64,000 bases of DNA from CAWAXW01 sp963786155 (lineage in GTDB: Bacteria > Actinomycetota > CADDZG01 > WHSQ01). Below are positions 1 to 7,585 of the stretch, in pieces. A model generated the notes under the pieces. That model was given only the letters and a program-made list of their open reading frames with translations, ran no database searches and was not told the DNA's origin. The position numbers and the translations under genes were made by a program. The stretch covers positions 2,356,001 through 2,420,000 of the forward strand of contig CAWAXW010000006.1 in assembly GCA_963786155.1 (NCBI GenBank). Reading direction: 5' to 3'. Every line of letters starts with the position of its first letter. Position 1 is the stretch's first letter.

Positions 1-40
1 CGGTCTAGTCGAGGCCCGCTATCTGCCTGCAGATGGAAAG

Positions 41-76
41 CGAACGGCCCGGCTCTTGAGAGAGCCGGGCCGTTCG
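41..76 (-). terminator. Intrinsic terminator after the histone-like gene
   Basis: A perfect 16-bp inverted repeat (41-56 against 61-76) encloses a 4-base loop. It lies about 20 bases beyond the stop codon of the minus-strand Lys/Arg-rich gene. The run of T after the stem is weak (CTTT), so it may work as a stem-dominated terminator or as a 3' end protector. Confidence 0.75.
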
Positions 77-96
77 TTAGAAGAAGCTCTAGCCGA

Positions 97-600
97 CTAG
101 CGCCTGCGAGTCGCCTTCTTCCGGCCGGTCGTCTTACGCGTGGTCGACTTCCTGCGAGCAGGAGCCTTCCGTGCAGTCGACTTACGACGCGTGGCCTTCT
201 TCCGGCCCGTCGTCTTCTTGCGGGCGGTGGCCTTCTTGCGCCCGGTCGCCTTCTTGCGGCCGGTCGTCTTCTTACGCGCGGTCGACTTCCTGCGAGCAGG
301 AGCCTTCCGTGCCGTCGACTTACGCCGCGTGGTCTTCTTGCGGCCGGTCGTCTTCTTGCGCGCGGTCGACTTCCTGCGAGCAGGAGCCTTGCGCGCCGTC
401 GACTTCTTCCGACCAGTGGTCTTCTTCCGACCGGTCGTCTTCTTACGCGTGGTCGACTTCCTGCGAGCAGGAGCCTTACGGGCGGTCGATTTCCGCCTAC
501 CCGCGGTCTTACGAGCCGCAGTCTTCCGACCGGTTGACTTGCGCGCCGTTGACTTACGGCCGGTCGACTTCCTGCGTCCGGTGGTTTTCTTTGCAGCCAA
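97..600 (-). CDS. Lys/Arg-rich histone-like (H1-like) DNA-binding protein
   Basis: The product, about 167 residues, consists almost entirely of Lys, Arg, Ala, Thr and Ser in short degenerate repeats such as ARKAPARRKST and GRKKTT. It lacks a folded HU domain. It resembles the disordered C-terminal tail of actinobacterial HupB and bacterial H1-like proteins, so a nucleoid-compacting or DNA-coating role in the cytoplasm is inferred. A GTG at 607-609 is possible, but it abuts the GGGAGG ribosome site. The TTG at 598-600 lies 8 bases after that site and gives an MAAKKTTGRRK start, which is preferred. The DNA carries several near-identical copies of a block of roughly 35-40 bases (near 141, 281, 361 and 451), pointing to growth by internal duplication. 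Exact repeat number may be affected by assembly. Confidence 0.8.
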   Translation of the reverse strand: MAAKKTTGRRKSTGRKSTARKSTGRKTAARKTAGRRKSTARKAPARRKSTTRKKTTGRKKTTGRKKSTARKAPARRKSTARKKTTGRKKTTRRKSTARKAPARRKSTARKKTTGRKKATGRKKATARKKTTGRKKATRRKSTARKAPARRKSTTRKTTGRKKATRRR

Positions 601-656
601 CCCCGGCACCTCCCATCGTCCTCGACGGGATCACGTCGAACCCGTCTCGTACCATT

Positions 657-692
657 CGGATGCATGTTCGATCGGTGTTCGATCAGCATCCG
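657..692 (-). promoter_or_regulatory. Candidate operator upstream of the histone-like gene
   Basis: The 200-base gap between the whiB stop and the histone-like start contains a 9-base direct repeat TGTTCGATC at 665-673 and 676-684, spaced 11 bases start to start (one helical turn). It is framed by a 7-base inverted repeat CGGATGC/GCATCCG at 657-663 and 686-692. This architecture suggests a regulator-binding site in the promoter of the minus-strand gene. No specific regulator family is recognised. Confidence 0.4.
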
Positions 693-807
693 ATCTTCCC
701 GAATGCGCGCACAAACGCACATTCAACGTGTTATTAGGCACGAAAGCACCCCGTGGTGCAAGCATTTGTTTCGATCGCGCATTCAGCGCGCATTCCCAAT
801 TATCGCT

Positions 808-1078
808 CTACGAAACGGCGCGGAGACGACGGAGCGCGCGCTCTTTGCGCAATCGTCGCCGTTCGCGTTCGGAAGTCCCACCCCAAATACCGAACTGTTC
901 CTTGTTGTTGAGCGCGTATTCCAAGCACTCCGACTTAACCGTGCACTTGGAACACACCGAGCGCGCGGCTTTCGACGAACCTCCGCGCTCGGGGAAAGAT
1001 CTTGGAATCCACCTCGTTGCAGCGCGCGTTCGCTTGCCATTCGACAGGCTGAAGAAGTCTTGTTGTGATCCTCTGCAT
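808..1078 (-). CDS. WhiB-family Fe-S transcriptional regulator (frameshifted)
   Basis: Joining two frames gives a typical small WhiB protein of about 90 residues. The N-terminal frame carries W-Q-A-N-A-R-C with the first cluster cysteine. After a shift at about 991-1000, in a run reading TTTCCCC on the coding strand, the second frame carries FPERGGSSKAAR, then CSKCTVKSEC (cysteines two to four) and the FGIWGG turn followed by a basic SERERRRLRK tail. These are the [4Fe-4S] ligands and the DNA/sigma-binding parts of Wbl proteins, which act with the primary sigma factor in redox, development or stress control. The ATG at 1076-1078 follows a G-rich ribosome site; an ATG at 1106-1108 is an alternative. 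The shift is needed to get FFPERGG, a near-invariant WhiB segment, so an indel error is the likely cause. Which WhiB subclass it is cannot be said. Confidence 0.8.
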
Positions 1079-1245
1079 GTCCCCCCGGCCTCTCTCGCGT
1101 TCCGACATCGCCACCAGCGATCCCCCGTCTTCGGTGACTGGACTCTGCGATCGGAGTGAGACTCCTAATCACATTGTTGTAATTCTAGTCTTGTAATTCG
1201 AAAGCGCGCAAGGGGCCGTTGACCTGGGCTTTCGGAGGGAAACGC

Positions 1246-1605
1246 TTAGGTTTTCGCGAGCAGGGTGAGCGTTTGGTCGACCAATTCGTTGACCGGCACC
1301 GGCTTGAGATGCACAACCTGAGCGCCGGCTTGCGCGGCAAGCCATCGGTCTTGCTCGCGCTCGAGCAGCATGATCGTAGGCACGGAAGCGCTTGCGGGAT
1401 CGAATGACATATCCCGGGCCAGAGCGAAGCCTCCAGCACTGCCCGTCTGAAGGTCGATGATGACGACATCCGGGACACGCTTCTTGATCTCGGCGATCCC
1501 CTGACGAGCGTCGTCGGCGACGGTGACCTCGAACTCCTCAGGGAAGCCGGACCTTGCCTCCTCGCGGACCTTCGGATCTTCGCTCACCACAAGGACGTGG
1601 GGCAC
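1246..1605 (-). CDS. Orphan response-regulator receiver domain
   Basis: This 119-residue single-domain protein has the CheY-like alternating beta/alpha pattern: acidic pair after strand 1 (VVSEDPK), phospho-acceptor Asp in DVVIIDLQTG near residue 51, and the conserved Lys in HLKPVP near residue 101. The usual Thr/Ser after strand 4 is replaced in PTIMLLERE, so signalling may be atypical. There is no output domain and no adjacent histidine kinase. It starts with GTG and lies 17 bases downstream of the zinc-ribbon gene, so it is probably co-transcribed with that gene and the CytX-like permease. The partner kinase and output are unknown. Confidence 0.75.
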   Translation of the reverse strand: MPHVLVVSEDPKVREEARSGFPEEFEVTVADDARQGIAEIKKRVPDVVIIDLQTGSAGGFALARDMSFDPASASVPTIMLLEREQDRWLAAQAGAQVVHLKPVPVNELVDQTLTLLAKT

Positions 1606-1622
1606 GGCTAGCGGGGCGCTAC

Positions 1623-1913
1623 CTAGCTGGCTTTGGGCTGCTCGTGCCCTTTTACTTGCTCGCTGAGGTCCTCGAGAAGTTTCTCGATATTTATGTCGAA
1701 GCCGGTCTCCATCGCCTGCAACCGGCCGAGGGCCTGGACGAAGTGATCGGCCGTGACTTCCGCATCCGCCACCGCCTCGACGAGAACCGTCGAGTAGTGA
1801 CGAGCGAACCGGGCGCCGCAGAACGGACAGCGTCCCGGAGTATCCGAATCTGGCCCGATCTGGGACAGAAGGAAATCTCGCTCACACGTGTCACAAACGG
1901 CTTGGACCTTCAA
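1623..1913 (-). CDS. Small zinc-ribbon protein
   Basis: The 96-residue protein begins with a CDTC pair and continues with CPFC about 20 residues later, a four-cysteine zinc ribbon. The rest is an amphipathic, acidic helical region (residues 40-85). The start is a TTG that overlaps the TGA of the upstream permease (TTGA) and is preceded by a GAGGTG ribosome site, implying translational coupling. A regulatory or adaptor role is possible, but no specific family is recognised. Confidence 0.65.
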   Translation of the reverse strand: MKVQAVCDTCERDFLLSQIGPDSDTPGRCPFCGARFARHYSTVLVEAVADAEVTADHFVQALGRLQAMETGFDINIEKLLEDLSEQVKGHEQPKAS

Positions 1914-3305
1914 GCTTCACCTCGTTTCATGTCTAGCGATGATAGAGCAGGGTCGCCGGGTCGTGCCTCGATCTTTCGAAGCACGAGTGTGAGCCCCAGG
2001 GCAACTCCGAATGAGGGCAACGATGCCGGCAACCACGTCAGGTTCTCGGCGAGCGGAGTGCCCACGATGGAGGTCGCGCCTTCGATCCACCAATCGGGGC
2101 CGGTCGGCGTGATCCAGTGATAGACGAGGAAACCTACGGCCCACGGGATGAGGTACAGCGCGCGCGACTCCTCGTCGCGCGGGTGCCGGAGTGCTCTTGG
2201 AGATGAATCCGGCCATCAGGATCCCGAACAACGGGACGAAGATCGAGCCGATGAGGAACAGGAAGCTCTCGTAGAGCTGCATCGTGAGCAGACCGGCTAG
2301 AGGGACCGAGACCCCCGTGATGACCAAGATCAGCGACCGCTGCGAGAGCCGAGGGAAGACGTTACGGACGGATACGGCGGCCGAATAGATGTCGGCGAAC
2401 GCTTCGTCCGTCTCTCCAACCAACAAGCCGGCGAGCAAGAAGGTGCCAGTGAGCCAGCCACCCGCGAGGACGAGGATGCCCGCCGCCATGCCGGCCGGAT
2501 CCGGCGTGGTTCCCGTGGACAGAACGAGAAGGGCGCCAAGCGAGTACAGCCAGATGTTCGCGATCAGATAGCCGGTGAAGGTGCCCCACGCGGCCCCTCG
2601 CGGCGAGCGAGCGAAACGCGTGTAATCCGCTACGAGCGGCAGCCACGAGATGGGCATGGCGATCACGAGATCAAGAGCAGCTCCGTAGGTCGGGAACCCT
2701 CCAGTTCCTTCCGCCCGAATGGCGGAGCTCAATCCGTCGCTCGTCAGCACTAACAAGGAGAGAGCAAGACAAAGAGCAAGCACAACCCACCCGGCGAACT
2801 TCTTCATGTAGGTCCGCGCGACCCCTATCGGCCCCCACAGCGCCATCGCCGCGCACACGCAGGCGGCTATCGCCAGCCATAGCCAGCGCGCCGAGAAGCC
2901 GAACACACGCTGAGAGACGAGATCGGCGACGGACGACATCGCCCACAGCTCGACGGCGGTCCAGCCGATCAGTTGGGCCACGTTCAGGAGGCTGGGGATA
3001 TAGGAGCCCTGATCTCCCAAGATGGGACGGAACAAAGCCATGGTGGGGAGCCCTTGCTCGGCGCCGGCTCTCGCCCCAAGGGCGAGGAGCCCGACTCCGG
3101 CGATGGACCCGATCACGATCGCCGAGAACGCCGTGCCGAAGCCGAGGGCCGGGACGAGGAGCGCGCCCGAGACGAGGACCAACAGGCCCACGCCCAGATC
3201 GCCCCACAAGAACCCCACGTCCAGGGCCGACAGATGCCGCCGCTCGGGCGGCACGGGCTCGATCCCCGGGTCCTCGAGCCGGTCTGGCCGTTCCTTTACC
3301 TTCAC
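1910..3305 (-). CDS. cytX: NCS1-family permease, probable hydroxymethylpyrimidine/thiamine precursor transporter CytX (frameshifted)
   Basis: The protein has about a dozen hydrophobic segments and the NCS1 pattern (GDLGVGLLVL near the N-terminus; LIGWTAVELWAM; PISWLPLVADYTRFA), the nucleobase:cation symporter-1 family. It is preceded by a TPP riboswitch, and in bacteria the NCS1 member under TPP control is CytX, linked to uptake of the thiamine pyrimidine HMP. The substrate is therefore inferred from the riboswitch. GTG at 3303-3305 is chosen because GGGAGG sits 5 bases upstream; the longer frame from 3323 would run into the aptamer. A frameshift at about 2185-2200 moves the last two helices (LYLIPWAVGF onward) into another frame. 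The corrected end is a TGA at 1910-1912, overlapping the next gene. Confidence 0.8.
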
Positions 3306-3312
3306 GAGCGCC

Positions 3313-3404
3313 TCCCTTCGCACGCACTAACGTGATCAGGTTCCAGGGTCGGCCCGTGGCCCTCTCAGCCCCCTTTAGTGCGTGGGGCTCCCCTGGCGCA
3401 AGGA
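3313..3404 (-). promoter_or_regulatory. TPP riboswitch (THI element)
   Basis: Read on the minus strand, the segment contains the hallmarks of the thiamine pyrophosphate aptamer: GGGGAGCCCC arm, GGCTGAGAGGG pyrimidine-sensor core, then ACCCTGGAACCTGATC and a closing GCGAAGGGA. The P1 strands are TCCTTGCG (3397-3404) and GAAGGGA (3313-3319). The ribosome site GGGAGG of the permease overlaps the 3' P1 strand, so ligand binding should hide the site and reduce translation. A possible -10 box TAAGGT lies at 3408-3413. The fit to consensus and the CytX-type gene downstream make this a firm call. Confidence 0.93.
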
Positions 3405-3432
3405 CAGACCTTACTCGCCCCCTAGGGGCCCG

Positions 3433-3461
3433 TTACCTGTGCGAGCGCCATGCCGTATACC
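3433..3461 (+). promoter_or_regulatory. Candidate promoter for the beta-helix protein
   Basis: TTACCT (3433-3438) and TATACC (3456-3461) are separated by 17 bases, a plausible housekeeping-type promoter. It would give a leader of about 95 bases ahead of the ATG at 3561 and lies back to back with the riboswitch promoter of the divergent gene. The -35 match is only fair. Confidence 0.35.
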
Positions 3462-3517
3462 GAAGAAAGGCCGCGAAAGGGGCATCCCGCCACAAGGGCA
3501 CGCGGCATGGGCTCGCC

Positions 3518-3542
3518 CGGGGTGGCCTAGGCCAGACCGCAG
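3518..3542 (+). promoter_or_regulatory. Leader motif copy A (shared with the mce operon leader)
   Basis: This 25-base segment begins CGGGGTGG, has the core CTAGGCC and ends GACCGCAG. It matches 23 of 25 bases of 53685-53709, which lies upstream of the mce ATPase gene. Both copies end 17-18 bases before the ATG and are on the same strand. In this copy GCGG upstream can pair with CCGC in the motif, enclosing two small hairpins. The function is unknown: it could be an RNA element or a protein-binding site. Confidence 0.6.
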
Positions 3543-3560
3543 GGCAAATTGGGAGGCGAC

Positions 3561-4919
3561 ATGGGACATAGAAGGTCTGCGTTAGCTCTCGCTCTCGCAC
3601 TGTTGGTGGCCACGCTCGTTTGGGCGGGACCCGGATCGGCCGGCGCCGCCGGGACCCGGTCCAAAGACGTGGGGGCCGACGAGGAGAAGCTCCGCTCGCG
3701 CGGAGACATCGTGATCGACTCGAACGACGACTTCACGCACGAGAACGGAGTCATTTCCGGCAAGGGCACCAAGGACAAGCCCTTCGTCATCTCGAACTGG
3801 AGCCTTCCGACCCTGATCATCAGGAACACGAGCTCGTGGGTCACTATCCGCAACAACGACATCGCAGGCCAGTTGGTCCTGGACTGGATCGGCCACGGCA
3901 CCCGCGTGCATCACAACAACATCGGGGATCTGCGCGTGAATCAGAACGTCGAACGCACCGGGATGATGACGGGGGGCGTGATCTCCAACAACCAGTTCAG
4001 GGTCGTGGGTCAGCTCCGCCACTGGGACGGAATCTTCGAGGACAACATCGTCGGAACCAAGGATGTGCTGTTCCGAACGCCGAACTTCCGGGCCGTGAAC
4101 TTCGACGGATTCAACGGCTCCCATTTCCGCCACAACACGATCTTCGGGTACGTGGACGTGAGGCTCCACGGTCACCACCACGGCTCTGGTTTCGGAGGGT
4201 CGAGCCATGACCACGCCGGTGAGTACGAGGCCGACCCCGAGCACGCCGGTCACCACGGCATGGGGCCCGACCACACCAAACGCTGGCACGAGGTGTTCTT
4301 CTACGCCAACGAGATCCACTCGGACTACTCGTGGGCCCTGCGCTACACCGACACGGACCACACGGCCAACGACCGCACCGCGGCGTCCGAGACGAACAAG
4401 CTCCTGAACTGCCCGCACGTCCACCACACCAAGGTGCACTTCACCAACAACGACCTGATCGGGTCGGGCCTCCTGGTGGACGTCTTCAACGCAACAGACG
4501 ACAACCACTGGGGGACCACCACCGGAGTCGTCGAGCTAGCCAACAACAACATCAAGCTCGAGCGTGACGCCAGGGAACTGCTCGGCGGCCGCTACGGCAT
4601 CGTCGTCCAGCAGGCTGTGGACCTCAAGCTGAACATCAAGAACAACCAAATCCTCGGCCCGAACATGGTCGGCGAGGATGTGGACCTGCTGAAGCTGGAG
4701 AAGAAGCTCAACAAAGGCGCCGGCATCCTGCTCCAGAACCTCGACTACGCCAAGGTCAAGCTCCTCGGCAACGAGGTCGCGTCCCGCATGTACGGCGTCC
4801 AGGCCACCCAGATGACCGAGCACGTGCGCTGGCTGATCAAGAACCTAAAGACCATCGACGTCGACGAAGACGTCCACTACGACGAAAGCGTAGCCAGGCG
4901 CCCGAAGAAGAAGGGCTAG
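3561..4919 (+). CDS. Secreted right-handed parallel beta-helix protein
   Basis: A 452-residue protein starts at ATG 3561 with GGGAGG 4 bases upstream. It has a signal peptide (MGHRRSALALALALLVATLV, cleavage near GAAG at about residue 32). The mature part is rich in short strand-turn repeats with N-N-x-I and HNNIGDL, NNQF, NNDL motifs, which is the pattern of PbH1 repeats in right-handed beta-helix proteins such as pectate-lyase-like folds. A His-rich loop (around residues 200-240, HGHHHGSG and several HH pairs) may bind metal. No catalytic residues of a known polysaccharide lyase can be placed, so the substrate is unknown. It stands alone and ends at a shared terminator. Confidence 0.75.
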   Translation: MGHRRSALALALALLVATLVWAGPGSAGAAGTRSKDVGADEEKLRSRGDIVIDSNDDFTHENGVISGKGTKDKPFVISNWSLPTLIIRNTSSWVTIRNNDIAGQLVLDWIGHGTRVHHNNIGDLRVNQNVERTGMMTGGVISNNQFRVVGQLRHWDGIFEDNIVGTKDVLFRTPNFRAVNFDGFNGSHFRHNTIFGYVDVRLHGHHHGSGFGGSSHDHAGEYEADPEHAGHHGMGPDHTKRWHEVFFYANEIHSDYSWALRYTDTDHTANDRTAASETNKLLNCPHVHHTKVHFTNNDLIGSGLLVDVFNATDDNHWGTTTGVVELANNNIKLERDARELLGGRYGIVVQQAVDLKLNIKNNQILGPNMVGEDVDLLKLEKKLNKGAGILLQNLDYAKVKLLGNEVASRMYGVQATQMTEHVRWLIKNLKTIDVDEDVHYDESVARRPKKKG

Positions 4920-4930
4920 TCACGAGTTAG

Positions 4931-4972
4931 CGAAGAACGGGGGCCGGAACCTCCCACCGGCCCCCGTTTCGC
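4931..4972. terminator. Bidirectional intrinsic terminator
   Basis: A 12-bp perfect stem (AACGGGGGCCGG at 4936-4947 against 4957-4968) encloses a 9-base loop between two convergent genes. The flanking CGAA/TTCG extends the pairing. It should serve both the beta-helix gene and the core-MetE gene. Confidence 0.85.
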
Positions 4973-4974
4973 GT

Positions 4975-5958
4975 CTAGATCTCGGCTCTCACGATGTCTA
5001 CGGCTTCTTTGATGTTCTTTAGTTTCTCTTTGGCTTCGTCGGGGGTGCGGGTTTTTAGGCCGCAGTCGGGGTCTACGAAGACTCTCTCGGGTGGGATCAG
5101 CTTTATCGATTTGCGGATGCCGTCGGCTATTTCCTCCACCGTCTCTTGCTTGTGGGTGTGTACGTCGACGACGCCCAGGCCTACGTACTTCGTGAAGGGG
5201 TTGTCGTAGAACTCCTCGAGTAGCGAGTAGTCGGAGTTCGCGAATTCCAGGTCGATCTGGTCGACCGGGATGTCAAGCATCTTCGGGTAGGCGTTGTGGA
5301 AGTCGCCGTAGCAGATGTGCGTGATGGTGTGGGCGCTGAGTGGCTCGGTCACGATCCTCATCGACTCGATAACGAGGTCCAGCTCGTCCATGCGGGTCGA
5401 CGCGGCCGGCTCGTCGATCTGGATAAAGCGAGCTCCGGCCTTCTCGAGATCGAGTGCTTCGTCACGGATCACCTTGGCTAGGTCGAGCACGAAGTCACGG
5501 CGCGTGTCGTAGTGCTCGTTGAAGCTCCAGTCGCAGATCGTGTACGGGCCGGTGAGCATCCCCTTGACGGGCTTTTCGGTCAGGGACTGCGCGTACTCCC
5601 ACCACTCGACCGTGATCGGCTTGTCCCGGCCGACGGGTCCCGTGGCGATCGGCTTGCGGTAGTACCGGTTGCCGTAGGAGCGGACGAGCCCACCCATCTC
5701 GAGCCCGGGAAGCTCTTCCGCGAAGAACGCCACCATGTCGCCGCGGTACTGCTCGCCGTCGACCACGAGGTCGGTGTCGATCGAGTTCTGGAACTCGATC
5801 CATTCCCGCGTAGCCTGCTTCTCTAGGTCCTTTAGTGCGTCCCGCCCGATCTCACCGCGGGCGAACTGGCTACGGGCTTTGGTGATGTAAGAGGGCTTTG
5901 GCATCGAGCCGACGGATGTGGTCCATAGGCCCTTACCTTCGAGATCGATCTTGCTCAT
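4975..5958 (-). CDS. Core-MetE methionine synthase (cobalamin-independent MetE C-terminal domain type)
   Basis: The 327-residue protein matches only the C-terminal catalytic barrel of MetE. Visible features are TTSVGSMPKP at the N-terminus, QIDEPA in the substrate site, the zinc ligands His and Cys in THICYGDF, and the last Cys in DPDCGLKTR. Enzymes of this family move a methyl group to homocysteine to make methionine. Because the N-terminal MetE domain is absent, the methyl donor may not be a folylpolyglutamate but a methylated corrinoid protein or another donor. It is the second gene of an operon under a SAM-I riboswitch; its ATG overlaps the stop of the upstream paralogue (TAATG). Codon use matches the neighbours except the GC-poorer last 100 bases. 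Confidence 0.85.
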   Translation of the reverse strand: MSKIDLEGKGLWTTSVGSMPKPSYITKARSQFARGEIGRDALKDLEKQATREWIEFQNSIDTDLVVDGEQYRGDMVAFFAEELPGLEMGGLVRSYGNRYYRKPIATGPVGRDKPITVEWWEYAQSLTEKPVKGMLTGPYTICDWSFNEHYDTRRDFVLDLAKVIRDEALDLEKAGARFIQIDEPAASTRMDELDLVIESMRIVTEPLSAHTITHICYGDFHNAYPKMLDIPVDQIDLEFANSDYSLLEEFYDNPFTKYVGLGVVDVHTHKQETVEEIADGIRKSIKLIPPERVFVDPDCGLKTRTPDEAKEKLKNIKEAVDIVRAEI

Positions 5959-6934
5959 TACGCTCTCACTTTCTCGACGGCCTCCGCGAGCCGCTCGAGC
6001 TTCGCCCGAGCCTTCTCACGCGGCAGGAACTCCAAGCTGCACGATGGACTGAAACGAGTGACCGCCGCCCCATCGACGCGTCGTACCCCCTCGATCAGCC
6101 GGACGAGATCGTCGACCTCCTCGAGACGGGTGTTGCGCGCATCGACGATCCCGGCCTGCAAGATCTTCTCGGGCGGGACCAACGGAAGGAGCTCATTGTT
6201 CTCGGGTCCGGAGACGAGGTCGAGCCCGAAACCGTCGACCGGAAGCTCGAAGAGCTGAGGGCCCAAGCGCTTGGCGTCGCCGAAGTAGGTGCAGAGGGTC
6301 GTCTCTGCGTCCTTCAACTCCTTGCAGATGATGTGGAGAGACTGCGGCGGCGAGATCGAGATCCTCGGGCGCATCGAGCAACGCCGGCTCGTCGATCTGG
6401 ATGTGCTTGGCCCCCGCGGCCTCCAGCTCGAATGCCTCCTGAGCGAGGACTCGGGCGATCGCCAGGACGAACTCTTCGTGATTCGAGTAGTGCTCGTCGA
6501 TCGAGAGCCGGGCGAACGTCACCGGGCCCGGGATGACCGCCTTGACGGGACGGGAAGCGACCGACGATGCGAACTTGAACGCATCGACAGAGGCGGGGCC
6601 GCCCCAGTCGATCTCCCCGGTGCAGATCGGCCTGCGGTAGTAGACGTTGTTGTCGAACCAACGCAGTAGCCCGCCGATCTCGAACCCGCTGATCTTGCGG
6701 GCGAAGGGCGTGAGGATGTCGTCCCACCGGACGTGCCCGTCGCGTGACGATGTCGATCCCCGCCGCCTCTTGCTCTCGGATCACTTCGGTGACGGCTTCG
6801 TCCTGAACCTTCTTCAGGTCGTCGGGGGTGGCGTCTCCGCGCTCGATGGCGTGAAGCGTCTTCCGGATGGTGAACTGTCCGCCCTCCGCCGGCGGCTTCG
6901 GGTAGGCCCCGACCACGGTCGATTCGATACTCAA
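5958..6934 (-). CDS. Core-MetE paralogue, first gene of the SAM-riboswitch operon (frameshifted)
   Basis: Three reading frames join into one protein of about 325 residues: the N-terminus with STVVGAYPKPPAEGG, a middle with PVTFARLSIDEHY and HIQIDEPALLDAPE, and a C-terminus with CTYFGDAKRLGPQ and SPSCSLEFLPRE. Shifts lie near 6745 and 6350. The start is TTG at 6932-6934, with AGGAG 6 bases upstream. It is homologous to the next gene, but where that protein has T-H-I-C this one has T-T-L-C, so the zinc-binding His appears to be Thr while both Cys remain. It may be a specialised methyltransferase subunit or have a different partner. The shifts look like indel errors because the conserved motifs survive on either side. 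Confidence 0.75.
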
Positions 6935-6961
6935 GTCCCGCTCCTTTCGAGTGCCACACAC

Positions 6962-6997
6962 AAAAGAAAAAAGCCTCTATCCCGGACGGGAAGAGGC
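6962..6997 (-). terminator. Riboswitch-controlled transcription terminator
   Basis: On the minus strand a GCCTCT/AGAGGC stem with an inner CCCG/CGGG pair is followed by a T-rich tract (TTTTTTCTTTT, complement of 6962-6972). It lies directly after the SAM-I aptamer and 28 bases before the first MetE-like start, so it should form when SAM is bound and stop transcription early. Confidence 0.88.
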
Positions 6998-7009
6998 TGC
7001 TTCCTCTCG

Positions 7010-7100
7010 CTCATCCGTCCGGGCTTCGCACCTGCAGGCGAAAGGCTGCCTGTGGTTGCGGCGGGATCGACGGGCCGGACCCTCCCCCGCTCTTGATGAG
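7010..7100 (-). promoter_or_regulatory. SAM-I riboswitch (S box)
   Basis: Read on the minus strand, the segment opens with CTCATCAAGAG and closes with GGATGAG (P1). Inside are GGGGGAGGG, GGCCCG, CCCGCCGCAACC and GGTGCGAAGCC, the conserved SAM-I core. With the terminator just downstream this is a classical transcription-attenuation S box. It controls two methionine synthase paralogues, which fits feedback by S-adenosylmethionine. Confidence 0.93.
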
Positions 7101-7107
7101 CCCATTC

Positions 7108-7136
7108 ATCATAAGCGGGCAGCGACGCGACGGAGG
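7108..7136 (-). promoter_or_regulatory. Promoter of the SAM riboswitch operon
   Basis: A TATGAT -10 box (complement of 7108-7113) lies about 7 bases before the first base of the aptamer, which matches the expected transcription start. The -35 position (7131-7136) reads CCTCCG and is poor. Confidence 0.5.
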
Positions 7137-7168
7137 CCGATTAGCTTACCGAGGCTTGTGGACGGTGC

Positions 7169-7533
7169 TTAGAACTGGGCGGAGTCGCCGCAGGCGCAGG
7201 AGCCTTTGGCGTTCGGGTTGTCGATCGTGAAGCCGGACTGCTCGAGGGTGTCGAGGTAGTCGACGGTGGCGCCCCGCAGGTAGGGGGCGCTCATCTTGTC
7301 GACCCGGATCTCGACGCCGTCGGCGATGGCTACGACGTCGTCGTCGAGCTTGCGGTCGTCGAAGTAGAGGGCGTAGCGAAGGCCGGCACAGCCGCCGGGC
7401 TGGACGGCGACCCGGAGGGCGTATTCCTTGCCCTCGTGCTCCTCAGGCGATGCAGATACCTCGCGCGAGAGCAGTTCCTTGACCTTGGCTGCGGCCGTAT
7501 CGGTATCGCGACCGTCGTCTCTGTCATGGACAC
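7169..7533 (-). CDS. erpA: Iron-sulfur cluster insertion protein, ErpA/IscA (HesB) family (frameshifted)
   Basis: The protein, about 120 residues, is an A-type Fe-S carrier: VKELLSREV, LRVAVQPGGCAGLRY, then the C-terminal SCACGDSAQF. The three conserved cysteines (one in GGCAG, two in CAC) bind the cluster that is handed to target apoproteins. The GTG start at 7531-7533 follows AGGAGG by 8 bases and gives MSMTETTV. A single-base shift near 7500-7515 separates this N-terminus from the rest, so the annotated end is in a different frame. It is a monocistronic-looking gene on the minus strand, 70 bases upstream of the SAM riboswitch region. Confidence 0.82.
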
Positions 7534-7585
7534 GGGCGGGTCCTCCTGTCGGGGGTGAACTATCGATTCTCAGTATAGGGAAACC

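Noticed and set aside
665..684. Possible LexA/SOS box (GTTC repeats)
   Set aside because: The repeats are direct (TGTTCGATC twice), not the inverted GAAC-N4-GTTC needed for an actinobacterial LexA box.
140..1159. Long open frame on the + strand opposite the histone-like and whiB genes
   Set aside because: It is the mirror of a repetitive Lys/Arg-rich gene; its product is a monotonous Arg/Val/Phe string without domain features, while the minus strand has a ribosome site and terminator.
3466..3560. c-di-GMP-I or ydaO-type riboswitch in the beta-helix leader
   Set aside because: The leader contains short similarities such as CACAAGGGCA, but the conserved core strings of either class cannot be placed.
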